Assembly (NCBI GenBank): GCA_030770545.1
Contig: JAUCMP010000026.1
Span: forward strand, 2,150,501-2,214,500
Length of the DNA: 64,000 nucleotides
Source: Macropodus opercularis
Taxonomy: Eukaryota; Chordata; Actinopteri; Anabantiformes; Osphronemidae
Direction: 5' to 3'
A model generated the notes under the pieces. It made no database searches, had not been told where the DNA came from, and saw only the letters and a list, made by a program, of their open reading frames with translations. Below, piece by piece: positions 24,801-37,600 of this stretch. The translations under genes were made by a program, and so were the position numbers. Every line of letters begins with the position of its first letter. Positions within the stretch are counted from its first letter, which is position 1.

Positions 24801-27800
24801 TGCACTGTCACACCTGGGAGCTTCCTCTCTGCAGCCCCCGCTGTCAGGACTGTTTAAATGCTTGAGGCATCGTGGCCGGAGCCAGAGGACGGACTCTTCG
24901 CCGCCTCAGGTTCTCTGCCGGTTTTCCTCCTCTTCTTTATCCCGTCATAAAGTCCGATCTATCCAGTATAACGTCCTGGTACCAGCTGTCACTAGGACTT
25001 GAGCTCACACCAAACACCCGTCTTCCCAGAGAAACAGTAATGAGATGATTTAAATCTTTCATTTTCTGTCTCGTGTTCCTTCTCTCCATCACAGAGACCA
25101 TTTGTTGTGACTGAACAAAGCCTCTTTCAAAACTCCTCCAAACGCTCAGCTGCTCATTCTGCAGGCTACATGCGATCGCGGCGCCAATTTCCTCTCCCAA
25201 CAACAACACAAGACAGAAGGAGCGCGACGGTCTTCCACGTGGACGCGGTAGGCAATTATTCTACAGTTTCCCACTGTCGACCTCGAAGGTTAGAACAATC
25301 ATTTGGTTCAGCTTGACTCTTGACACTTTCACACGTGTTCATCAGTAAACCAGCTCTTCACCCAATCAACACCATGCTGTATATATTCAGATGCTGTTCG
25401 TAAGGTTGCAGGTAAATGTTCTTTATGGTTTGTGCGTCACTGTACAGTTAAATGACGACCTTCTGTGTTCTGCTGCACACGTTTATTGAGTTTATGGTAA
25501 TATTTGTATTCAGAGCTGAAGCTCAAATCCTCGGCTCTAGTCTTGCTCCAGAGGTAAACTCAGACTGAGCACATGTTTGCATCACACAGCACAGACGTGA
25601 TTCAGCCTTTGAACAGGAAGCAGGTTTCTGACAGAGGGGCTGCGATGTTAAACAGCACTGAATATCTGTAACCACCACACATGATGAAATCTGCTCCAGT
25701 TTGTTTCATTGCAGAACTAAACTCTTTTCATTTCAGTTAAACTACAGTTCAATCACCTGCTGCGTTGTGCATTGTCTAACGATGCGCATTAGAGCTTTAG
25801 TCTAAAAGCTGGGAATGTTGACATTGGAGATGCATCTGGGGTTTTGTGTAGGTCTGTCATGGTGAAAGGGACCTTATGAGAAGGAGCAGCGGCTGAAGCC
25901 TGAGCCGTCTCTGTGCTGATGTCCCCACACACGAAATAACCGCTGTGACACTGACATAATGTAAGACATTAATATGCTGCCTCCTAGAGTCTCTATTAGA
26001 TGAATAGATGACCCTGTGACGCATATGGAACACACAGAGCAGACGCTGCCTCCAGCTACAGAGCTTAAAATGAAAACAATAAAATAAGTAATGGAGACGA
26101 GAGAAAGACTGCGACAACCCGTCTCACAGTTGGGACACCCGGTCCCCAGGAGTTGCTGCGATCAAGCCACAGGGTGCAAGTTATTTCAGGAAGCGCCATC
26201 CAACCCCCGACCCGGCCTCCCCATCGCAGCGTCCCACCGCCCTCCTCCCGCCTCCCGCTGCCTGACAGCTCCCTCTGTTAATTTGCACAACCTCAATTAG
26301 CCTTCAGTGGGGAGAATAAAGGAAGTGGCCAGACAAAATCCCTTAGAAGGGTCTATTCAGCGTGGACGAGGGGAGCGCGTGTGGCGGCTGAAGGGATAAA
26401 AATACATCTGAGACTGAACGCGTTTGATGTTTGCACCACGCAGCAGCGAGGCGGTTCAGCCTCTAAACCAGGAACAGGGCTTTGAAAGCAGACCTGTGAT
26501 GTCAAACGTCACTTTGACTGAACTGAATGAAACCTGCAGCAGTACACTTGTGCTTCTATGTCACAGAATACTAGACATTAATTACTGTTGGGCCTGGACC
26601 TGCACGCTTTAATAACATCGACTCACAGGTGGCTGCAGGGTCTTAAAGTCCCTTGTTGATTTCACCTATTAAGGGAGAAAAACCAGGTCCAACATGGATT
26701 TTCATTATCACAGACGTGACATACAGACGCTGCAAATTGGGGTGAGACTCATAAACAGTGTGTGAATAAACATTTCTGCCTGAGATGTTCTAGGTCTTAA
26801 TGTGACAGATCACCGCAGGTGTCAGGGCTCCAGGACCAAACCCAACATTCAGGCATGGATCATCAAACAAGCCTGAGATTTGATTAGGGATAAAATCAAC
26901 AAATCAATTCCAGATAAAAGTCGCAGAGCTCGGTAAGAGGCATGAAATGAGCACTAAATGACAAATGGCTCAGTGGCTTTGTAGTTGCTGTGCAGCCCAC
27001 CGGCGTGAGCCAAAGACTCCGCTACGCCGCGTCCGACCCACGGCATCAGATAACGATGCTTAGTCGAGTCCTGCGGCGTCTCACACCAAACGACGCACAA
27101 GATGCACAAGAACGACCCTGACACAACTCCTCCACCGCAGAACGTGTCCGGTCTTACAGCATCAGGAAACTGACACTGAATTGCAAAATACTTTCATGCA
27201 ACCAAGATTGTGTAAATCTCCCACCTGGCGTCTAACATGTCTCCTCTACAGGTCCTCTCCTGTTACACCGTCCCCCCACCTCCCTCTCTCGTATCTGTCT
27301 TCTTTTTCACACATTCCTCCAAAAAGACAGCACAAAGATGAAAACTCACCTCACATGTTTTTATTATTATTACTTTTTTTCTTTCTCCCCTGAGCAGAGA
27401 AATGTGAAACGAGAATGAGTCACAGCTAAAATCCGACCTGAGCGATGGAGAAACAAATCCCTCAGCTTTCACTTTGCTTGTGTAGCTGACACTTTCCTGC
27501 CGTCTGCCTTTGGACTACTCCTTTCTTTGATTCGTGAATATTTTATTTTCTGCTTCTGCTCGACACAGTGGTTTTCCAAACGCTTTTAATGTCAACCTCT
27601 CCTCAGCAGCCAAGTATAGTTTTTGTAAAATGAATCAGAGAAGAGATTTTTTCATGCTGGCTTTCAAAACTCTTTGAGAAATCTTTGATGTTACATAACG
27701 CAGATCATAAAATGCTAATGTCCCAGACAAACGCCTGCTGGACGCGGCTGTCATTTCAGCTGCTCGTTGAGTTTTGTAAATTCGATTATTCTTGACGATG

Positions 27801-30589
27801 ACACCTCAACCTCTGACATTCCCACAACCATCAGTGAGCTGCACAGAGACAGATAATAAAGGGATGAAAAGGAGCACAGGCAGACAGACTGACAGCTTCA
27901 AGAGCAATCACCCAGGGCAAGTTGATGGCAAGTTGGCAGGGTGTGTTTTATCCCAGCGTTCTGGAGAAAAGACAATAAACCCTCTAAACAATGCTGGCAG
28001 ATAATTCATCTTCGCGCGGATACGAACTGCAACGATTTAAGGATGTTAAATTCACTGCAGCCACAAAACTAACGATAAGAAACTAATGGAGGAGAAGCAG
28101 AAAAGTCGGCGCAGATATTTCTTCTAAATTTGGTGCAATTAACCCAAATATACGCACTTAACAGTGTGTGCGGCTCTGCTCAGTTCAGAGTTCGATGCGT
28201 CGCATCTGCACGAGCCAAAGCTTCATCTGCAGTGAAGCTCCAAACAATAGACGAGCAGCCCCGCCAGGCGATTTCCCGTCTCAAGCTACCGGCTGAGTGA
28301 CAGGAGGAAACCCTCAGCGCTGTCTGGGTCACCCTGAAAAGCAGACGCCTGACAGATATAAATGGATCTCATTTACATATGTGCACTGTGCAATTTGTAC
28401 ACAGACGAATGCAACATTTAGTCCAGGGAACATGACTCTGTGGTCCTTCAGACTTGGGAGTGTGTGGAGAGGCTACATCAACACTGCAAATCCACATCTG
28501 CTGTACGTCTCTACCGAAAAAAAGACTTTTGTCATGACCATGAACAAGTGGCTCAACTGAAACACTCCAATCTGCCAGAGGTGAAATTCATCTTCTTCTT
28601 GCTTCATTTGCTACTCGATTTTGTGGCAACAAATTACAAATGTAACTGTAATGTCAATCCAGCTGCGTGAATGAATAAATATATGACAGGGTCATTTATT
28701 TTTCTCCACACAAACAAAATGACCTTATCTCATTTTGACGAAAAGGGTTTTACTGCATGTGCGCGCTAATCTGAACCTCTGCTTTTAAGCAGCTGTTGTT
28801 GCTGCTGTAGCTGCTGTTGGTGTTTGTCAAAACCGATGCATCAGTAAAAATAAGTCCGAATGATTAATAGATGGAAAAATGATAGTCAATGCACTATATA
28901 TATTTATCGGGAGGCTGAAATAATATGTGCGCCTGCCTCTGAAACTCACGACCACAGAGGCAGATGGCCGCCCACACGGAGCCTGGTTCTGCTGCAGGTT
29001 CTTTCTCTCCACTGCTGCTCAGTGGGATTTGTTTTTTACAGAACTTAAACTGATAAAAGATGACATAAAAATGTTCTGTACACGCTTACAGACGTTAAGG
29101 TTTGGTTGGGAACCACAGAACCAGAGACAACATCGCAGCATCACACACGCTGCATCAGCATTAACCTTTTAATGCGGGTTTATCTTTCTGCTGCCGTCAT
29201 TTGTCCTGTTGAATTTGGGAACTTTTCCAAAGTCCCTGTCTGGGTGATCCCGTGCTCATCACTCACAAAAAGACATCTCTCATCAACAGATTTAGCATCT
29301 GGCAGGTTTGTATGTTAAGATGGTAACCATATATGTGAATTCATCACACGTTAGTAAGGAACGTACAGCATACATACTGCACATACATGAAGAATTAGAA
29401 GGATGATGGATGTTTGGATGAAACAGGACGTGGGCCCTTGCGTTAAGCTGTTGCTGACCTGCTCAGTAACTGCTCCATTTCCATATATACATCAATAATC
29501 CGCTCACTGTATGTCACACACACATACTGTTTATCTCTCTCTCACGTACACACTCGTGCAGAGGCAGAGTGAAGAGCGGTGTCATTCTCCTCCCTTTGTT
29601 CTGGTCAGAGATGCACAGATGTCAGATCTGAGACCAGCTCTCACAGATTATATTCACACACTTAAAACTTTAATTTAAGAGCAGACACGACCTGCACCTC
29701 GGTGCAGTGACGACATAGCTGGGACAAATGCAGCACACATCAGCCTCTAGTGGGTGAACGTGGCACCACAGCCCCGACCAGAGTTCAAGTCTGCAGCGGC
29801 TCCATTGGGCCTGATTTGACCAGAGCCTGGACTTTGACCAGGGTGCGGCCAAACACAGCACACGAAGCCAGTAAAGTCCTGGTAGTAGCCTGTTAGCAAC
29901 CAAGTTCAGTGATTCTAATAGTTAACATAATAATTTATTAACTTAAATGAGTTACCAGCTCCATCTGCTGCTGAGGGGAACATCTACAGACATCTGAGCC
30001 TGTGCTACTCCACATATATATACACTTTTCCTTTAAATCCTCATTAATCGCGTCATAGCTGCAGTTTTTATCAGGTTAAAGGAGCCATGTGCACATTGAG
30101 ACAGCAGGTGGAGCTGTGTGGATTGTTTGGCTTTTGGCAGGTTTAGCTTCATTTAACCTGAAGAGGCCAACGTGTCCAGTTCCTTACGGAGAAAATGGCA
30201 CCAAGGTTCCTCTCAATTCATTTTACTGTAGGTGCTAAGGTAATACACAAAGACATGTTTCACTACAAGGAAAGATAATAACCAACCAATAAAATGACAC
30301 CTGCTCATTTATGACTCATGACCTTAACATGACCTCAAAACAGAGATTTACAGAGTTTCCTAAATGCAGCAAAGTCGCATAGTTTAACGCCACATTCCAG
30401 GTAAAAAAAAAAAAAACTAGATGTGAAAAAAAGATAAAGACAGGTACTGAATTAAAGTCCTCTTTCTGTCGCGCTGTCAAGGCTGCAGGTGTAAGAGTAA
30501 AGGTCCAAGCGGCGTAAAGAGCCGCTCGCCTCCTGTCAGGGGTCTAATCATTAACCAGATCTCTCCTTCGTTTTGCGCAGCGGCGCTGA
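18887..30589. other. 11.7-kb stretch without a recognisable gene
   Basis: Only short chance reading frames without splice-consistent partners are present. It holds simple repeats ((AC)n at 20353-20365 and 20708-20728) and several blocks of balanced composition (about 20,430-20,600, 21,030-21,200, 24,580-24,700 and 26,200-26,400) that look less degenerate by eye than their surroundings and could be conserved non-coding elements of the LBH-like gene. That suggestion needs comparison between species; nothing else is evident. Confidence 0.4.
20708..20728. repeat. (AC)n microsatellite
   Basis: An uninterrupted AC dinucleotide run of about ten repeats in intergenic DNA. Confidence 0.9.
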
Positions 30590-30720
30590 TCTTCGTCTTG
30601 TCCTTGTCAGTTCATCAAGCGCCTGCTTTTAGTTCGTTTCCAGCGTCTGCTGCTCTTTTAAAACCACACAGTGAACGCGTGAAGGGAAGGAGAGTTTTCA
30701 GCCGTACCGGAGGCGCACAG
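30590..30720 (+). promoter_or_regulatory. Putative promoter and non-coding first exon of the EXOC3L4-like gene
   Basis: A TTTTAAAA TATA-like element at 30656-30663 precedes a short GC-richer stretch that ends in a strong donor, GCACAG/GTAAGA, at 30720/30721. The first coding exon begins with an acceptor at 31591-31594 and carries 15 untranslated bases, so an upstream non-coding exon is required. This is the best-placed donor. The transcription start is inferred. Confidence 0.45.
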
Positions 30721-31609
30721 GTAAGATTCTGTCACGTCAAGCCACGTCAAGTCAAGTCAAGGCTTTCTTTATATTCTGGATGAGGGTTTCTTTATGCCCT
30801 TGTCTTCGTTGGATGTATTTTAATGTTGTTTAATTATTTAGGAATTAACATGAAATATGAACGTTTATAGAAAAGTATTGACTAATATTTAATTTGAAAA
30901 CAAGGCTAGTGGCGCAAACAAAGAGCTGCTTCGTTGCTGAACTTCATATCCTGTACTAACAGTCCGAAGCCTGTGTTCAGATAATTTGCTGTAATCCTGC
31001 TTCATTCGTGCTAAATTACACACGAGTAAGCAGAGCGTTTGTTCAACGGCAGTCAGGCTGTAACATGATTCCAGCATGTTAGGATCTAGAGCTGAATGTG
31101 ACACGTGTCATGTGGTTGTAGACTTAGTAAAAGAAAGAGAAAGTCATGTAGGTGGAAAAACAATTAGGCTGCGGCTGTAGGATCCAGAAAGACATGAAAG
31201 CACCTTTTACTTTACTTTCGTTTACAACACTGGTGCCACATTGATTTATTCTGAGGTTGTTCCAGCAGCTGCTGCTTTTCTATGGAGTCATTTTCAGATT
31301 CTGGTGAATATTCCTGGATAAAGTCAGTCTATTAGGAAAGTTAACCTGCAGCTATAAGAGCAAGAGTGACATGCCTGAGTTTTAGTCCAGTCTCTTTGGC
31401 ACGTTTTCTTGTAGACGTGAGAAAGTGTTTGTTATCAGTAAATAAGCCTGCTCCGCCTCCTCTTGATGACGAGGGCAACGTTACCTGAAAAAACACGGGA
31501 ACTGCTGCTGAACACTCACTTCTGTTAGAGCAGAGGAGCGAAGGCGACATCGGCTACTTAATGCTTTTAATTCACACTTGGATGTTATTAACAGGATAAG
31601 TCACAAACC

Positions 31610-34600
31610 ATGGAAAAGGCGACAGAAAGCCCTGACGAGGACAGAGCATCTCTCAAGAGCAACGGGAAGACGCCGACTAAGGACACCATGATGGGGACGC
31701 TCAATAAGTTAAGGAGGAGTTTGAGAAAATCCATGGAGAAGAGCCCACGGTCGTCGGTGGGCAAGGGGTCAAAGGTCGTATCTAATGCAGACACTAATGA
31801 CTCAGGGTCTCCACATTCACCAGTGCCTCCGTCTCCCAGTGAGTAACCGACATAAAGTCTGCTGTGAAAGGGGATTTGCATACAGGTGCAGTGAAACCTG
31901 ACAACGAGAGATTCAGTGCTTGTGTCTGGTTTATCTTCTTAGCAGTGGAAACTTTTAATCCGCTAACCTGCAGTGCGGAGACGAGCTGAAAACATAAACC
32001 AAGACAGAAATGTGTGTTCGGCTAATGGGACACGTTCTGATGCTGGAAGCGTATCTTCTGTGTGTGTGGGTGAAACTTTGTGTGTAGGTGGAAACAGCAG
32101 CAGAGTGGAAAAGAGCAAGTTTGTCGAGTTGGGAAAGTATCGTCACACTTTGCAAAGTAATCAAAACCAGTTTGACTTCCCTGTATGTATAAATACTGAC
32201 TGGCCACTTCATCAGGTACAGTCTGAGTCAAACCTGCCATCAATTCTACCTTTAAAAGGCACAAGGTGTAAATGAAGGACGGGTCCAGCATATAATTATG
32301 AAATAATTCACCCCAGGACGACTCGACTGTGAACTCAGTAATTAACACGTCTCTTCAGCTTCAGCTTTAAAACGGCGTCATGATCGTAACAGCACACTAC
32401 AGGCAAACAACAAACTAATGTGACCTGCTGCAGCTCAGGTTGGAAACCACCTGTGATTTGACACGACCTGGATTTTCCCCATTTCTCCCATCGCTTCGTC
32501 CACACGCCTGATAAATTAACCGCGGTATTTAATGGCTGTTGGTTAGAAGGTCAGCCAAACAGATCTGAGGATGGGGAGGATGAACCCCGTTAGTTGCAGA
32601 AGGTCACTGGATTTACTGGGTAACCCGTCTGTCTGCGTCAGCCACGTCCACCTTTGCAGTTGGTTCTGGAGCTGTGCCAAACAGACCTGTGTGCTTTCAT
32701 CATGATTCAATCTGTGCATTCCCCAGGGGTTTAGTCTTACATGTAGGTCACAGTGAGGACAAAGCCAAGTCATGTGCACATAAAACGATAAATACACCTT
32801 CAGAAAGTGAATCCATTTCAATTCTCAGGTGCTGATGTTCTGTCCTGTTCGCGAGGAGCTGTGCCAACCTGCTGACACCTGAGATTAGCTGCCTCTGTCT
32901 GCTTCTCCGTTAGGTCTTAGTGCCGCCTCTCAGAAGTCCTCTCCTCTGAAGACCACTGGGAGCTTCACGGAGGAAGGCGAGGCCAACGTCACGCCGCACA
33001 AAAACAAGCATCTGACGCAAGCAAAGACAGGTAAAGAAATGACCAACATCTGGGACGATTCTGAGACATCCAGGGCACGTTCGTCCCAGCACCTCCTGTA
33101 TTACCCAGTCAATCAAAGTTTAATCATGTAATATAGAGAAATACAAACATCACTTTACATACACTTATATACTGTGTATGGGTGTAGCTCATATTTAGCA
33201 GGATCACACCAGTAGCCTTTAGATGAGAGCAGTTACAGTATTTAAACAGAAACCATCATGTCGATAGATTATGTTTTAAGTCTTTGTCACGACTTGTTCG
33301 TAGCAGAGCTGCTGGTGGAGTCATGTGTCTCCGCTGCTCATGTTACACAGGCAGAGATTTACATGAACTGCGTCTCCTTTAAACTACGGCAGCTGCTGTT
33401 GTCAGATGACAATGGACTGAACAAAGACTAACCTGGAAGACGTGCTCTGATAGTAAAAAATCTACTGTGATCTACCATGATGGGAAAGCTGCTCCTTTGG
33501 GAAACACAAAGTAAAAGATTAAATCAAGCCCTTATGAATGGGTGGAGTATTATGTTCATTTCTAGACCTAGAACATGGAGACTGGGACTATTATCAACAT
33601 AAAGCTTGAGTAATACAGGAGGTGTTTCTATGTGCACAGATCCAGAGCAACTACACAACAACCCAGCAGGTCACATATTGCTGCTGCGCTAACAGACTGT
33701 CCCACGATCCTCAGAGCCCGATGTGCCCAGGTTCGGTGAATCGTTCCTAAAGAGAGGAGAGTCCCTTCGTAGCAGCCTGGGGCTCGGCAAGAAGCTCAAG
33801 AATAAAAGTCACACGAACACCAGCCCTCCAAGCTCACTGGAGGAGAAGAACGAAGAGGAGAAGGAGGAGGAGCGTCACGAGATGGAGGAGACCTACGCCC
33901 TGCCAGACATACCCCACACACCGCTGTCAGGTACAGCGTCTCCCACTTTAATGCTTATCTACACTAGAAATGCTCTTCAGTTTCCTACAAAGACACACAA
34001 GGCGACGTCTACTGTATCAAAAACACGCAAAAGCGACAGCAAGAGAATCGGACGTAAACTACCACAGGCTGCTCTCTGGTCGTGTTACGGTTCATATTTA
34101 AAGCAGTTTGTCACGGAGCAGTTATGCTCCTTGTGTGTTTCCAGGGTAATTATCAGTAGGTGTACAGGCGCGAGTTCATTTTTGTAGGAACCCTAAGACA
34201 GTTCCCAAACACCGTCCCGTCTCCTTCTCTGTCTGTACCTTCAACTTCTTTGTCTCTTTCTGTTGTGGCAACACAACCCGCTGATGATGTAAACACACAG
34301 GAGTTCACTTTGTCCACACACTGAGACTGCCCTTCTAAAGCTAAATCCTAATCCCTGCCTTTGTTCCATCACCTTCGCTCCCAGTGATGCAGATCAACAA
34401 GCTGATCGAGACAGGCGTGCTGGAGGAGGCTCACCTGAACCTGCTCGCCATGAGGCAGGAGTTCCAGCAAGAACGGGAGCAGGGTGGCGAGGATTCGACC
34501 ATGGAGCTGGCCAAGAAAGAAAAAGACCTCAGCCTCCTCTACGGAGAATTACAGAACAAGATCCAAACCATCGTGCGTGACTCCAAGAACAGCCTGCCAG

Positions 34601-37600
34601 GCTCTGTGGCCCGAATCATTCAGGAGGAGGAGAAGAGAAGCGGGGAACCTGGAGGGCTACAGGGAAGCTGGATGGAGGCCTGGAGGGAGGCTGTGAGACT
34701 GGGGGTCCAGGTGGTGGTGGGGAGCGTTCCCCTGCAGCAGAGGGAGCAGAATGCGTCCTGGCTGGCTGTTCACCTGGGTCTGCTGGGTAAGGCCATCGTG
34801 GAGGACTTGGAGAATGTGAAACGCGTGCTGCGATGGTCCTACCCACCCAGCTTCAAAGTCTTCAGTAGTTACGTGAAGAGTTATCACCAAGTGGTCGGGC
34901 AGCACCTGAAGGAGCTGGAGCAGCGGGTGTCGGAGCTGAAGGACCTGTACGCGCTGCTGGACTGGATCAACAACACATACAAGAGGTCAGTCCATGTTCG
35001 CTGGGTGCCGTCTGATCACTGCAGCCGCTGGGGGTTCGCTGAGGCTCTGGGGCCTCTTAGCCGGAGCAACAAAAGAGCTGAAGCCAGAGATAAATCTGCA
35101 TCAACACTTTGCTCCACGCGAAGCTTCGCATGTCCTCCCACCCGCAGACATGTTGGGCTCCAGGCATCCAGTCGGCATCACAGCCTCGGCGCCGTCACAC
35201 TTTTGCCTTGTACATGACAACTTTCAGACAGGGTCTCACTCCTTCTTAGTCCTTATTAAAAGCCTGTGACCCACACAAAGCAGCAGGATTGGTAGCTGAG
35301 AGGGACATGTGACATCTGTGCACGTGGCACAGCAGCAGTAACTGCACTGAATATTCAGATCTTCTGTCTTTTCTGCACTGATAAGCAGTGAAGTTACACT
35401 CAGGGTGAGTCAGATCCGTTGCCGATGTATTTTCAGCAAATGTCCAAATTGTGGGAAAAGGATGATGGTCTTGGGTTTGTTTACGTTCTCATCAGATATT
35501 AGCTTTATGGCCTTTAAGCTAATGCTTTGACTGACTTTAAACCTAATGGCACCTACTCACATAAAGATGTGATCCCAGATGGTCCACAGACACCAGAACA
35601 GAACCACAGCACCAGAGTGAGCTCAAGTGGGGGAAGCGGTTAAAAAAGGGAGCACTGTGAATGTTATTTGTTGAATCAGGCCACGACAAACACAGAAACT
35701 GCGCTCAAACAACATTTGGGATCCTAAAAATAAACAGCTGATCTGATAAAAAAAAGAAAGAAACGAAACACTCAAGGCCGAAATGGAGAATTATAATCAG
35801 GCCACATGCACATTCCTCACAGATTATGTAGAATAGCATCCTTGAAAAAAAATTAATGCAGAGTGATGCATTTTTCTTACAAATAACCTCAAATCTCTAC
35901 ATTTGGGAAAGTGATAACTGGATTTTCATGAGTTTCATAAACTTAAATGAGTGTTTGGTGATGACAGTCAATCATCTGCAGGATATACACTGTTAATTAA
36001 GAATAATGCCTTTCATAGCGATTTTTACTTGTTTCCTGTTCCAAAGTATCTGTTGAGACTGAACCCTTATAAATTCTTTTCATGTTGTGGCACTGACATC
36101 TGGTCAAATCTGAATTCCTGGCCCAACATGAGGCAACACGTCTTCCTGCGTCTGTGGTGTCCGTGTGTTGCACTTCCAAGGAAAGCTGTGAATTGTGTGT
36201 TGTTCCGCATTGACAGCGAGAGGATCATGGGAAGTGTCTCTCTGCAGCCAGACATCAAGGATGAAAGCACCGATCTTCAGCTGGAGGAGAACGTCCTGAA
36301 GCAGCTGAAGGACAAATACTGCTCCAGGGTGAAGGTGAGGCAGCTGGTGAGGCAGCAACTTTACCACGTGATGATGGTGATTACAGGTCAGATGCTTTGG
36401 CTTCCACTTTCATACTGTAGGAGTCCAGCTAATGTATTTAATCCCAACACATTTAGTGTCTTCACGTTCAATCAGCAGATGTTCATACCCTTTGGGTATG
36501 TGAAGACATTTATCTAAACAGAGCCTTTGCTCCAGTCAACAGCATCTCTATCACATACATGTGTCTCTAAAAACCATCCTCTGCCCTCTGGTGGATGACT
36601 CATGCACTAAATACACATCTAACACTATAGTCTATCATCAAATAAACTGACTGAAGAAGAGAGAAAACTCAACAGAATTCAATGTTGGAATATGATGCAA
36701 GTTGTGGTTCTGCAGGACTTTCTCTACTTTCACACAGCCGCTGCCTCTAGTTGCCAAGCTGACGTGTCTCCATGGCCTCTGTGCTACAGGTGGACCTGCA
36801 TGCGATTCTGGACGGAGTCATTAAACTCGAGAATGAAGAGGTTTGGCAGCACAGCTTGCCTCCAAACAAGGAGGAGAACTACCTGGTCTCCACGTTTCCC
36901 ATGGACGTCTGGACGGTAGGACACTACAACACCTGATGATCAGCCAAATCAATTAGCTAATCATTCCATTCAGCTAAATATAGTCTTAATAACAACAATA
37001 GGTATGTGTGATACGTTATAGATGTGGATCATAGGAAATATTTTTCATAAAAACACAAACCTGTGTAAAGGAAACTGAGTCGCAACACGTGATTGAGCCA
37101 CGTGGTGGCAGCAGAGAGCTTCAGGTTAATTTGAGTGTTTTCTCTCTACAGGCAGTGAAAAGCAACGTGGTGAACACTGGAAAAATAGATGCTCAGCTGG
37201 AACAGAAAGTGATCTCTGCCTGCCTCAACCAACTCAAGCACTTCCCTAAGAGGTACTGCATGGTGGTGTAGAAACACTGGGCATCATAACCGGGGTAGAG
37301 CCAGGGGTTCAGGGTTCAGTGCCTTGCCAAAGGACATTTTGACCAGTATCAGGCTTCATGGATGAATGACTGCACCATGAATGAGTCCCAGCTCTGCTAG
37401 GACAGTTAACCAAATGTTCATTGTGCTCGTCGTCCAGACAGTGTGTCATTCATAGGCTTATGCCTCTAATCCCTTGCCATCCATTCATTAATGAAAGTCA
37501 GAGGTCAAATGCCAGGCCTGAATAAATAAAGCTCAGTAAAAACATTCCGTTATGTGGGAGATGGTTGAAGCTGAATAAAGTCAAATGTGTTCAATAATCT

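Noticed and set aside
34986..35217. Extension of the long EXOC3L4 exon frame beyond 34985
   Set aside because: The donor AG/GTCAGT at 34985 joins in phase to the exon at 36217. The extension is unlike the SEC6 family and is intronic.
36041..36334. Upstream extension of EXOC3L4 exon 5 into its long open frame
   Set aside because: The acceptor at 36216 gives the correct phase with the previous exon. The upstream sequence is unlike SEC6 proteins.
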